Source: Cyathus striatus (Eukaryota; Basidiomycota; Agaricomycetes; Agaricales; Nidulariaceae). Taken from it: 64,000 nt of DNA. Shown here in pieces: positions 22,457 through 35,900 of the stretch. The notes below the pieces were generated by a model that saw nothing but the letters and a program-made list of their open reading frames with translations, did not search any database and was not told the origin of the DNA. Location of the stretch: assembly GCA_025738555.1 (NCBI GenBank), contig JAOVFP010000009.1, positions 1,674,001 to 1,738,000 of the forward strand, read 5' to 3'. Each line of letters starts with the position of its first letter. Position 1 is the stretch's first letter. A program made the position numbers and the translations under genes.

Positions 22457-25443
22457 ATGAGTGAAGAAAACTGCGCTTTAAATCAAAATGGCACATTGAA
22501 GGAGGCCCATGACATTACATGGTACAACGACCCTGACGATGAGATACCTATCTCTCAACCACCTAGTGTGAGCAGTATGAAAAAGAAAACAACCAAGAGA
22601 CGGCTTGTAGAGGTAAGAGCTGAAGAGTATAAGATATTGGGCCTGATGCTAATGAAGAGAAGTTGTTCTTAGATTTGGAAGCTGAGGTATCAACAGAGTC
22701 GCCCACTGATGATGAAGCAGACACAGACTGTGCTGGTATGTATTATGACCTTCAAGAGGTAATATTATGCTAATTGCATAGATGACTTCATCGACAACCA
22801 TTTCGATGATGAGGATATCGATGGCACGGACGACAAAGATAATATCCCTATCAGCCGGCTGGCATTAACATGTGCTGTTGAATCAGTACCAAACCACGGT
22901 TTCATTTCATACTTGCTCGACAAGTACGGGAACAATGAAGGAAGTAGCGAATCACCAAAGGAAACCAATTCACAGCTTACTGAGAACAAGCATTCTATTA
23001 GCCATGAGGGAATACACGATGATGACTGGCCATTATTTGATGTCCCAGTGAAGGTAAGTGGAATTCGAGCCTGTTATGTTGAAAACAACTGTAATATGAT
23101 TTCACAGGATGGAACAGAGGAGCTTATTGTACACACACTCTCATATCAAGCTGGCTCAAAGCATATACACAGTGCATTTGCATCAGTGGTTATTCGGGTC
23201 ACGTATATGTCGAGGCTCGTAACATCAGCGACATTCAGGCCGTCACTTCTATTTATCAAGACATATATTCCAAATACATCTGCCCAGCACCGACCGAGGC
23301 GTGGGTTTCTTTCTACAAAGTTAACAGGTCAACATACATACCTTCTCAGCACACTTGGGTAAGGTTGAAAGGGAAATACCGTTACGACCTCACCTTCATC
23401 ACGAATGTATGCCAGCACACTCTGCAGATTGACGTTATTCATCTTCCACGAGTGATCTACAAGAGATCTTTGAAACGAAAGTGGTCCCCAGGCTCTTCAG
23501 TCTCGCCCACACTGTAATCTGTTTAACCCCGATCTCACAAAAAAGACAAGCCCAGATAAATTTGTGGTTCAACACGAAGGTTCTGATAAAAATGTTATCA
23601 CTGGATATCTTTTTCGTGGTTCATTCTATACAATGGAAGGATTTATTCTACAACGAAAACTTGATATTGAAAAATTCTACCAGGTTGAAGCGATTCCAAC
23701 AATGACAGAGCTAAGAGCTTTCCAGAACTGCAGGCATGTACCTGCTCAAATTCTGGACCACACGAGATGCGCAATACTGGCATCAAGCATACGAATAGGT
23801 GATCAGGTAAAGGTATCACTAAATCATGGAACATACTCTATTGCTTCTGTCCAGGATATCCAAGAAGATAATGCAATGTTAAGACTTGCCAATTCACATA
23901 CAAGTATATTCGTATATCCATTAAGTCTGTTGCAGAAATGCTTTAAGCTCGGAGATTGTGTTTGAGTGATTTCTGGCAAGCATGAAGGATCGGTTGGAAT
24001 GGTTATCAACACTGAACCATATGGGAGGATTGGAGAGGACAATATCATGATGGTCACTTTTCCACTGAAGAAGGTAATATTCACCTGGGGAATAACATCA
24101 TATATATATTCTAATATTACGTAGAGTAACCACATACAGGTCCTATCTTCAAATTTAGACTTCTGCAATGAAGTTCATCGAAATACGACATTTAGGTGGC
24201 AGGATAGCGATTTCGGCAGACTCCCTGCAAGCTCACCTAGCAATTGTACTGAGCCCGTTTCAATAGATGACAGGCTCATGTGAAACAATTGCTATAAATC
24301 TTTATATAGGCATTATGTTATAATCAAAGCTGGTCCTCTGAAAGGAGAGCTTGGAATACTACAAGATGTAAATTTCAATGGTGTCGCAGTAGTGGAGATA
24401 CAGATGCATCTGATGACTTCAAATCGCTGCGAGAGTGTGTCATTGAAGGATATATTCATCCCTGGGTATCTACACAGTACATTATGCTTCCGCCAGTATC
24501 TAATAATACTTTACAGATTTAATAATTTGACGACAAATGTTCCAGATTCCAGAAGTCTTCCTGAACAACCATTACCTCCTTGTTCAACACCACATTGGGA
24601 ACACAATTATGGGATTGGATCACAGACGCCTGCGTGGAATCCCAGTTCAAAAACTCCACAGGTAGCTTTATCACATTATTATTTGATTACCATCTCACAC
24701 CACACGAAGCCAGGTTCTAGTTCCAATATTGAAGATCTTGAATTGTTATCTTTTCATCATCGTAGTTAGTTCTTCAGATCATTAGACAAACTCATGAGAC
24801 TTATCAGATACATTCATAGTTCCTGAGAACAACCCTTCACATCTTCCATTGCAACCATCTGCTTTGCTTCTGGAGTCAATGGGTATGTTTGTAGCAGGCA
24901 CTGCAACCATTCCCACCAATGCTGGACCCGACTCATCAGATTGTTTCGATGGTGTGTAATTGTACAGCAATAGATGATATGTCAATGCTAACAATATTAA
25001 TACAGGACATTGGATCACATGGCTAGTCGAATATAAATCGGATTTAAAAAGAAAAAACTGTGTGTTATCATTGCCAGCTCTTTTCCGACACCTGACGACA
25101 CAGGATTTGAAAATGGATGTTACAAAAACCAAATTGGCAACTTTGTCGAGTTGGTGAACACCACAAAGCGTTTCCGACTTGACTTAGATGCCGATCCTAC
25201 CGGCCCTGAAGGTGCATTGATATACCTGCAAGATTTGTATGGATAGTATCTCCAGAGAGAATGATCCAACATGTTATAGTAGTGAATCCAGGAAACTTTG
25301 CTTTATTTGGACAAGAATTCCAGGTATATGCAATGAACGGGGATGAGACCACAGTCCATCCTTGGAAAGGAAAGCTTAGATATGAAAACAGTAAGAGGAA
25401 AAATATACCAACTCATGATCTTGGAGTATTTTTGGGGAAGTAA
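22457..25443 (+). pseudogene. Spt5-like transcription elongation factor, decayed copy
   Basis: Spt5 (with Spt4) clamps RNA polymerase II. The order of domains fits. There is an acidic N-terminus (ATG 22457; FLDLEAEVSTESPTDDEAD, DDFIDNHFDDEDIDGTDD). A NusG-N-terminal-like segment about 23185-23400 has GHVYVEARNISDIQAV and WVRLKGKYRYDL (Spt5 has WVRLKRGKYKGDL). KOW units lie about 23780-24060 (FKLGDCV, stop, VISGKHEGSVGMVI) and 24310-24470 (YVIIKAGPLKGELGILQDV). S/T-P repeats typical of the Spt5 C-terminal region follow at about 24600-24665 (GSQTPAWNPSSKTP). A further C-terminal segment runs to TAA at 25441-25443. Breaks are a frameshift near 23480, TGA at 23963-23965 within the KOW motif where Arg/Lys is expected, and TGA near 24281. 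Introns remain, so it is not a retrocopy. This is probably an extra paralog rather than the essential gene. Confidence 0.7.
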
Positions 25444-28400
25444 CATGTAGAATTTGGAGATATACCTATATCTTTGACCATAAGCACTATTGGAATTAAT
25501 ATGACATACTATACTATACTACACAAATAATACAAGAGGATGTTCACATACAGGTATATGTATATACTGATCAGATAGACGAAATCTAGTCTGCATTCTA
25601 TGGGCTTCAGATTGATGTATAGTATTTACATGATCTACATGTATATTGTTTGGTGAAGCTCTAGGAATCTGGAAAGCTTGAGTCGCTTCAGGCCCTGGAA
25701 TCCGATTAAACTACATCAGCCAAAGCCAAATCCAAGTCATGTAGAGTTTGAGACTGCCAACAATGCCAACAATGATTTGACTGATATCGAAGTTTCTTCC
25801 GTTGTTAGAGAAATCAGACTCCGAAGGAGCAGAGGAGGATGATAGTGACAATGTTATCATCACTAATGAAGAGGTATGGTTCTCCTTCATGTGTATCAGT
25901 TACAAATTGCTTCTTAGATAGCCGTTTCTCCTGCCCAGTAAGCTACCCTCTAAGCAGAAGCATACTACAGGAGCTTCTAAGAAATTGGCAGCAATGAAGA
26001 GTCATCATGATAATTTTAGTGAGAGTGTGTGATCCCATCTGCTGGTGTGTTTTTCCTTCTTTTTTTGAATGATTTATAGTTATCTGATATATTCAATAGG
26101 ATTCTGAAGAAAACAATAGGCCAGTTAAGACATGAATGAAGATGAATCCGATTTATCGGAAACGAAACACTGTCTCACTGGTTAGTGGTCTTGTTTAACA
26201 TTTATGTTTGTTCTGACCTTCCTTTTTCTTTGACCTGTTGAATTATTACTCTCATTTTATTCTTTCAAGTTCGAAAATAGCATTAATTAAGTATATATGA
26301 AAGCCTTGAACCATCTATGGCCATATACTGTTATGGTACAATTGGCAGCACTAACGGTTACTGGTGCAAGCCCTCTGACATCTAATTATGTAAAGATGCA
26401 CCATGATATACAAAGGGTCTGTCTATATACTTTGAATGAAATTCTTGGGAGTATATACCATACAATTTTGCCAGCCAACAATATTCTAATCATTTCACTT
26501 ACCATAATTGTCGCTGGCATTTCGAGATGCACTTGAACTGTAGTAGCTATGAAAGTCTTAACTTGCTTCAATACAGATGTAAGTGTAATATATTATCAGG
26601 CCTATTTCTCCCAGTCTTCATATATGACACCAACCACATCCACCACCAACAAAGACTATAAAGGCAGCAATGATCACACTCAAGCTATGTATGATGTTTG
26701 ATAACCCGGGGGACTGGCCCTCAATGACCTGCTCCCTGCTGATCCACTGATATACTAATATTTGTATGCCTACTTGACTGTAGTTACAAACTGGTGAGTG
26801 GGAGAATTCCTATACTACGGTGGAGAAATCACATCTAGTATAGATATATGAAAGATAAGTCTGTATTCCAGTTGTATACTAATGCACAATGAGACCAAGT
26901 GGACTCTCCAAGAAAGTTACTGTTATGTAGGGACACACACAAGACATGCACTTGATTCACTAAACACATGGTTTTATAATAGAACACATTTAGATGCAAT
27001 ACAGCTGATTCAAGGAATGTATTGACTATAGTATATACTAAAACTCCCTTGGATCCTGTAACGTACTTTGCTGCTGACTACTGCATACCGGTACTGCCTC
27101 CGAAAGTTTAACATAACTAAATCATGTGGCTGACCATGCTTGCCTATTCCGATTTTGCCTTTCGAACAAGGGCTCCCAGCTAGATTTGGTATCATAAGGA
27201 ACCAACTGCACTCAAGTTACCCAGTTTCAGGCAACGACCCTCGTACCTCATCGTTGTTTTCTCCCGATCCACCAGGTGAGTGCACTGCATTTCAGATACT
27301 TATCTTCTCAACAGTGAATACACTTTTTAGGAGATAAATACAAATTAGGAACTTTCATAATGTACGCCTTGCATTCACAAGAGCTATAAATACATTCAAA
27401 CTATTAGTACCACAGAATAATTATAGCTTGGTTAACATTCTGCGTGTACCAAGTTCAATTATTATAAATCCCGAGACTACGTGCAGAACTTCAGTAATTC
27501 AACTACAACGAATGGCTAGCACACTTAGCTATTCTATAAGACAGTTTTATTTCTTTATCCCTTGTATGATTACCAAGCAGGAAGTAATTCCATAGGTGAT
27601 GTAGAAAAGGACATGTGTTTTCCATATACTTACATAGAGCCCATTGATTCCATGAACTCCATAATTATATAGTCCAGCTAAGGCAACACAGTGAACACGA
27701 CCCTCCGCTTCGTGATCGATTCACTTACATTGAGGGCCAAGTGTTACTTAAGTGAATAAAGAGGTAAGTGCATGCTCACAATTCAGTTTTGCTATGAGGA
27801 GCTTTCATGTGTAGGCTGTATGCATTTGTAAATCTTCGTAACATTCTCGAAATAACTAAACATTTTCTTATTTGTATGAACCATGTCCTAGTCCTTCTTT
27901 GATAATAATTAGTATTAATATACAATTCCATTCCCTTCCATATCCATATTACGAAGATATACAACAAGATATAAGTATGTACAATAAACAATGGTTTACA
28001 AACTAGTTTACTATAATTCAAATTATATTTAAAGATGTTTGCAATCCTTGTTGAAATCCATTCAAAGAATTCCTGATCTGCCCCAATTCGCCCCACTGTT
28101 ATGGAAGTAAACCTCCTGGGTATGCAAGTATATGTGCATAGTAGCAACAGCTTTTCCACTCGACTTGAACCCATGGACTGTGTAGTGTGGTTCCATGTCC
28201 GAACCACTGTCATGGAATGGTGCCCTGATAGACAATGATTTATAAGTAATGAGAAAGAACGACTAAATACTCACAAAAGAACCCAGTGTCGTATGTTGCA
28301 GTGATTTTTGTGCCACAAATTTCGGTATACTGCGCGTCATACTACCGCCCGGCTTCCATTCGTTCGCAGCTGCTCATTCGATTGCAGACAGGACAGTAGA

Positions 28401-29918
28401 CAAGAATTGGCTGTTACTTAAATTAAGTAGACAAAAAAGGATTGAAAAAGGAAAGAATGCATGCCGCCATTACGTCATTGGTTGGGACTGAAAGAAGTAA
28501 TGGTTATGGGAATAAATGATGAAGACAAATGGATAAAACTTACTGATATGAAAGATGATAACAAGTCAAAGAGTTCACGAGGATAGGTGTTTATTGTGAC
28601 ATGAATAAGCAAAGAAAAGAAACGAAGGAACAAACAAAACTTAAACTTATGACATTCCCCTCAGTAGTCCTTGTCAAGTCTTCTCACTAAACGACTACAC
28701 AGCTGACATTGTGCTTCCGGAATCTTGTGTTCCTAGTTGTACTCTCTGTGTGAAACCTCTCACCATTCAACCCATACTTTCAGCTGAGGGGTGAGTAACA
28801 TACATCATTGACTAATTTTATATTCACCTGTAGACACTCAAACCTATCCCTGCATTGTACCTCCAGCTACAAGGAGAAGCAACAGTTTCTGATGAATCTC
28901 TTGCTGCTGCAACGAGATCAAACTTTCACATTCTGCTAGTTTTGATATAATTGTTAATTTGCAAGTTAGAGATTTCTTTCCCTCTACGCAGATGACCAGC
29001 GACAATTTTTTTTCAATGTACATCACAATAGTTGTAATTCTCTGTAGCCATTCGAGGATGCATGTGTATAGACAACCTAAAACAATGTCAGCATAGGCAT
29101 AAACTTTGAATGTATCTAACACCTACAAGGGCCTTTGTCTTAACGAACATAACCATTTTCTTCATAACTTTCACTTGCACTATTTTAGGTATTCCTGCGT
29201 GGCTGTTCAGTCCTGTAGAACTCGATAAGCATCCCATAACTGGAATCACATTACAATCACTTGAAATCAGTGGAACAGAAGAGTAGAACATTTGTATATT
29301 ATATTCATGCTCACTTGCACAAGTACCTCCCATACCCATCTAATCAGCACCCCACACCCATAGTTTTTCACACACATCTGACTACAGCGGACATCATTAC
29401 TCTGTAATATTATGATTGATGATGTGCTGACATGCTGAAATGATAATGCACACTGGCATCAGCTTCTTGGGGATGTGATGGGATGAGTTGACACCATCTT
29501 CAAGACCCAGACCCAGACAGGACTGTCATATTTAACCATGATTCTGTCACTTAATTTGGTTAAAATATGACACATATTTCTCCCCAAAGTGGACATAATA
29601 TTTATGAAATCAAGAAATTTTTTGTACTTTTTTGTCCACACAATACTTTATATAATAAGCTGCTTAATTTTTATTAGATATTTGAAATTTCTTAGAAGAA
29701 TAACAGAAACATTCTTTGGCAATGTATTAAAGACATTCTGCTGCAAAATATATATTAGAAATAATCAAAATAATTTAAATTTCTAACTAAGAACTTGTAA
29801 CTATTTAATGAATTGAAATTAAAAATATATCCCTGTATTATATTACTAAGTTATTCTGGTCTTGCCCGTTGTGTGGGTATTTAGATATTGCAGTAGAATA
29901 GAGTATGTTAAAGACTGG
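25444..29918. other. 4.5 kb without a recognisable gene
   Basis: AT-rich, few CpG. Possible exon remnants: plus strand about 27150-27275 (LPARFGIIRNQLHSSYP, ending at a GTGAGT) and minus strand about 28213-28040, which is open in two frames (one reads FHDSGSDMEPHYTVHGFKSS). Neither can be extended or assigned. No repeats or structural RNAs seen. Confidence 0.4.
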
Positions 29919-30043
29919 GAAGAAGAAGCAGGGGGTCTAGGGGGCGCAGCCCTCCAGCAAGCCATCACCTGTGTGGAGCAGAAGGGGGGCCAACAGGCCC
30001 CCAGCTTGTAGGGCCCCATAGCAAAGCATGGGTGTAAGGCTTG
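29919..30043 (+). mobile_element. Helitron-type 3' tail, copy 1
   Basis: The sequence from GAAGCAGGGGGTCTAGGGGG through GCGCAGCCCTCCAGCAAGCC to GGGTGTAAGGCTTG matches the tails at 42185-42396 (plus) and 61660-61860 (minus). Near the end CCCAT and ATGGG flank AGCAAAGC as a short hairpin, followed by about 12 bases and CTTG. Homology to the other copies stops right after CTTG. The 5' extent of this copy is unknown. Confidence 0.65.
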
Positions 30044-32960
30044 TGCAATTCTTACACAAAAAGTATCAAAAAAAGACCAATAAGTCTCTATAATATAGAT
30101 TATAATAAATTGTAAGGTATGCATAAGGATATGTAAAAGTATGGCTTATGTATTGCTCTTAAGGTCGAGTGAGTATGAGCAGTGTGACTTCCAATGTGTT
30201 GGACTTCAAAAATCAGGTGTGTCAATTGCTTTAGGCAATACACAGCCACCTGCAGCTGCAGCTGCAAAAGTTGCAGCTCAACTTTGACCATGGCTAGTCA
30301 ATATCTTGTCTGAAGTCAGAACAATGTCTGAAAATAGTCTGAAAGTGGTGGTAATTTAGTCAATTTGGATCTTGTTTAGATTTAGTCAGTTCTGCGACTC
30401 TTTTAGTACATGCTGACAGTAGGTATTGCATAAGTACCACCTACTGATCACTTACATAGAGCTAGTAATATCAATATTCCATAGTATATATTCAGTGTGT
30501 ATAATCAAGTGTACAATTTTCAAGAGCTTTTTAATGTCAGTGTAGTTAATGACTAAAGCATGAATAATTTATAAAAGGTCATAGCTGAGTAAACCAGAAA
30601 ATATGCATTTGGAAAGTGTTCCTGGCTAAATTTCCCAGTTTTTCAAGTCACATAAGTATCTAATAAAACTTAGAATGTATACTCATCATAAATACATACT
30701 TTTAGAAGTACACAGCCTATCCATAACAGTGCCACAACTGAGAGGAGGAGTAAATGATAAATTACATTTGAGAGAGTAGATACACTAATCACTATCCCTT
30801 AGATTACAAACTATATGCAGTACAAAAAATGGAGTTCTGAACCCATTTTTTTCTGTGGCTTGTCTGTAGTGCCTTGAACACTGACATACCTGTGTGGCAT
30901 TAGCACTGATTGCTTATAATTTGTGTAACCATAGAGCAGCTCATGCTATTTTGCTTGTACTACTTACTATATCATTAGTAAATGTCAGCAATGTACATAA
31001 GATAGGCAACATCCAAATCTGACACCCTTATGTAAGCAGCTTAGTAAGTGCCAAGAGGTGCAAAATCCTGGGTTCAGGGGGAAAAAAAATTATGAACCTC
31101 AATTTTTTGTTGGAAATCAAGGTTATATGAATTTATTATATACATTTAAGGATGATATGCAAAAATTTAAGGCAAATGAGCTATAGAAATATTGCAGATG
31201 CTGTTCCTGTACTATGCTGAAAGTCACACACTGTGACAATGCATTACATTTGTGTCACATGTACATAATTATATAATCAGATATGTATTACATAAGGCAC
31301 AAAATGTTCAAGGTAGAAAAACAAAATGCCTTCCAGATGCCTGCAAATGCTTTAAAATGATGTTTTAAGCCAATTTATACTCACAAAAACATACCTTAAA
31401 TATCTCAGGATATACTCAATATCTTGAAAAAAAATTTCAAACATTTTGTTCTAGAAACCATTAACTATGGATTTTTGGAGTTATATTTGCCCAGAAATGA
31501 TGCATGAGGAAGGAATTTCCAATGTTGTGGAGACAAGGTTTTGATTATGTAAGGGGTGTTGGATTTGGATGTCACCTACCTTATTAGTGAATTCAAGCAA
31601 AGTTAAATGGTTCCAAACACTGGAACACTATATATTTATGTAAGTTACTTTAAACTTTGCGATGTATATACAATCTGTTCTGACCACAAACTTCAACCTT
31701 TTTGATTTCCTTCTTTCCCCTCCCTTTTCTGTCAGAAGTAACAAGAATAGAAGGGGTGAATGGAGAGAATAAAGGATGATAATGGAGCAAAGACTCAGAC
31801 AAAACACTGACACAGACACAAGATGGGGAGGAAACTTGTTAACCACTACCAAGTTACAGAGTGTGTATATATACTGAGGCTATCTACCAAAGTCCCAACC
31901 AAGGTCCATGTAACTAAGGTAACTGACAGCTGTCAATCTGTCAATCACATATCTGTCAATCACAGAACTGTCAAGTATAACAGGTGACAAGTGACAGCTG
32001 TCAAAGAAGCTGTGCAACCCAGAATATCTAACATTTTCCCCCTCCTCTTTCCCCCTCTTTACTTGCCCTCATTCCCTTCCCATTATTCAACTCAAAGCAA
32101 ATGCAAGGCCCACCAACAATAATCGAAACATGCTACAACCCATCCTCAGAATGCATCTATGTGTACTCAGCCAAGAGCCCCAGTTTCTCCACATCAAATC
32201 TAGAATAGAAGAGTTCTGTCCCACCCAAGCCTTACTACCTAGAGGCAAATCACCTGCCTTGCCACCACATGCCAAAAGGCATTTTTATAGCCATGATCAT
32301 GCTCAAGATGGGGTTTCGCTCATTCTCTATCCTGGCCCAGTGATGCAGAATAGGCTGAGTTTCTGGCTAGATTTTTGGTGATGCCGCAGCCTATGACTGC
32401 CCTTGCTGGCATTCATGTTCAGTATTGTTGGGGAGAAGAGGTCACCTTCATATGAAAGCCAAAGTGATTCATAGGTACATCTTAATTATACTATGTGAAT
32501 GGACAACAGTACTGGTCTTGCTGGTGTCTCCATCACTAGTGCCATCTGTTTACTGGGCTTGTCGATTCTGGACAGCTCTTGAGCTCATGATATAAAGTAA
32601 GTTGACCATGGTAGTGAGTGCCCTGATGTGCTCTACCACGTCTACCTATTCACACCTGGAACTGCCAACATCTCAGAATGTACATATTGTGAAAAATCCA
32701 CCTCTTCTTCTCATACCCACTCATGATCAGCAGCCTCAAACACAGGTAGTATAGCAAGTTGGATACCACAGTGAAGGCAAAAGTTTAGCAGGTTGAAGGG
32801 TAGCAATTATGTATTTTGAACTCAGTACATTCATGTTCTTTATTTCTTCTCTTATACCTAGATAATGTAGTGCTTCGGTGAAATACAATACGATGCTTAT
32901 AGAGACTTCAGCCAAACCCAACTAATGTGCTATACTTGAGACTACCACCGACATCCTGTT
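30044..32960. other. AT-rich, CpG-poor stretch, no gene
   Basis: No coding frame of note. Contains a CTGCAG hexamer run at about 30243-30275 and a cluster of CTGTCAAT-type repeats at about 31925-32005, followed by a pyrimidine-rich strip (about 32033-32070). Frames at 32087-32381 on both strands are unconvincing. Confidence 0.45.
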
Positions 32961-35900
32961 ACTCAATGTACATTCAGGAATCTTGAAGTGGCACTGGGTG
33001 TGGTATGCATTCCCTACGCATCCACAAACAACCAGAGAGGAAAGCTGTGTCAGGATGAGTCCTTGATAGGGCAAAAGGTATATATAACGACTGAGAACAA
33101 GATCTCCGCAGAGAAGACGGGGTTACACACGAGCTGTAAAGTACCATTCTACACATACGAGGTTGATGGTGCAGAAGCGCTACGTAGGAGATGAGGTCGA
33201 AACTAGCGCTTAATGTTGCGAAGACAAGCAACTAGTCTGTGTTCCGTGGTGGTGGTGAATGTGCAGCCAGTAGTAAGTAGAATAGGGTGACCAAGGCAGG
33301 AGAAAAACCTAGGGTAGCCGCCGATCCAATCGAGAGGTGCATAGCTGTCTAATGTTGGTCTAAGACCACGGATAATGTTATGAGCAGAGGTGAACAGCAC
33401 ATCTATCGTTGACATTCTGTATGTTCGTCTTCCAAGATCCAATGGCCTCGAGATAGGTGAAAGTAAGTGGGGAAGTGCAGGGACGGATTTTATTCCTGGT
33501 ACACTAGCTGCTGCACTTGCTTGTGGGGTACACCAGATACGTGTTCGGCTTGAGCTTTGAAGTGGGAGTCGACCTTAAAGTTGGGAGATAGTCCTGCTGG
33601 AGTCGGTTGTAGCCCACGCGTCATCCATATCCCCCTTTATAGGAGTACACAACCCCTAGTTTACCTGCTAAGGATGTCATCATGTCCGATGATAGAAAAG
33701 TGAGAATGGAATGTAAGTATAGGGTGCCATAGAATGCTACAAAGAGCTCTGGTCCACGAATCTGTATGCCTTGGTATCGGCGGGAGGGACAGCGTATACG
33801 GAAAACGTGGCCTCGTTCATATCCTTGTGACATAACAAAGACGTCGGACGGTAGTGAAGTTAAACTGAAATTGGACAAGGAGTGTGATAAGGGGGGGGAG
33901 AAGCCTGAGCCAACGTATGCACGAAGTCGCAGCACATGGAATAGGAGGTAGAGAGAATCAATGCGTTGTAAGGCTGACAATAGGGTACCCTGCTCCGTAT
34001 TCGACATGCGCGAAAGGATAGATTATCTGTAAGGTCTAAAGTTCTGTCATAGGCACTTCATCAACCAGCATCGAGTTTCTAAACTTCCCCTCAGCATAAG
34101 AGGAGGACCCTAGCAGTTGGTACGCGGTGCACCCGAAGCTGCCTTGTGAGAGCCAGAGAGATAGCCCATACGGACATCTCCCCTGCAACCACCAAAAACC
34201 ACCACCCGAGCTGCCCCCAACCTCACACTAACATCGTACATCGTCGTCATACGTCACATCACCATTCAGGACCATACGTAGTCGATGCGCCCAAAGCTGC
34301 TCTCTGTATTGAGCATACAGTACCTAGTTCGCCTAATACGCCTCTAAAAAGCCACGAAAACACAGCTCGAATTGTGGATTGTGAAGGCCAGTTATAGAGG
34401 GCACGAGAGTGGCAATGGGACGTCGGCCGTTGGAGACAGTGGCACGGTCATGGAGATGAGCATGCGGACTGACGTGGCATATATCTAAGCTCCTCGCAAG
34501 TAGAGTTGAATGCAGCCGGCGGTGAGGTTACAGTGTGTGGAGTTCGAGAGTTAGAGCTGTGAGATGCCGCGTACAATCAAAGGTGGAGTATCTTCTTCAT
34601 ATTAATCATGTGTCATGTATCAACGGTCGAATATACCTATCTGTAAATAATTAATGTCAGAATTTTGAGTATAAATGCCGCACGCGTCGAAGGGGGGGTC
34701 GTACCTCATAATTGAACGGTATAACAGCTTCGGCCGTTTCCCTAACCCGGCATGGTTTCGAAGATTCGAAGAACGCATTGATAGTAGCTAGCGGAAAACA
34801 CCATCCCAAGCCGGGTCCCCAGGGCCAGAATGAAGCCCATTGCAATCGTCTCGGCAGTCTTCATCGTCATCATACGCCTGGCCACCATCCCCTTCACTTC
34901 GATTTCACTTAAATCCACCCATCACCTCGAGTATCCCCCAACCCCACATCTCCCCACACTCATCCTCAACCCTGCTTCGTATCAACCCCAACACATCGTC
35001 CACCTAACCTACGCCCACCAAATCAAGTACTCGTACACTGGCCCCACGTTGTTGGATGGACACAATCTCCAGGAATGTTTGAGGGGTTCTGAAAGCCATT
35101 TGACGATAGATACGATAGAGGGGCAGTGACAGCGTAGCATATAAAGGATAAACAAAGCAATCTAGTAGGTGTTTGGCCGAGTAAGGTGCGCATGTATGGG
35201 TGACTCGGCCATTCTTCGTGTTTAATATAATTATGAGCATAGAAACAATGGTGAGGATGAAGAGGGAATAGAGTAACCGAAAAGTTTCCCTGAGATAAAG
35301 TGCGAACCGCAGTGCGTTGGAGAGAGATGTCGGACTTCCGTAGATGGGTAGGACTATCTGTAAGGTCAGCAACCAGCATTGTCATGTATCATACGAAAAA
35401 CGTACCTAAGGTAACTTGAAAGTGAACCCGGGAGCACTTCGTCCACTTATTCGCTAGTATAGCTTAATACCATGGATCGTGCTACCATCCAGGGAGGAGT
35501 AGCATGGTCAAGTAGTTTAAGTCGATATTGCATTTGCCTATCCCCAGAGTAAACATAGTGTCCCAATAAAAAATAACATGGAACGTACATCAATCGCAAG
35601 CCTTCCACTGCTTCAGGCTCGCACCCTCCCTGGGACCTACGGGCTCTCTGAAATGCCCTCAACAAGCGCATCGCTCAGCGATGCGACATATTTCGCAAAT
35701 CCACGCAAGGGAGTCCCAGTAGTACTGAAGCACATCGTTCTAGCTGGTGTAGCAGAATGAGGCCTAAACCAATGCGGCAGCTGGATGGCAGATATATTTT
35801 GAAGAGTAGGGTTTGAGTAGAGTGGCTCGTTGAAAGTGGTGGATGAGCAAGTCGAAGTTTGGAACGGAATCGTCGTCAACGCCGATGGCGATAAGCGGCG

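Noticed and set aside
27776..28213. 145-codon minus-strand frame
   Set aside because: Two frames are open over its first half and the second half is low-information; left as an anonymous region.
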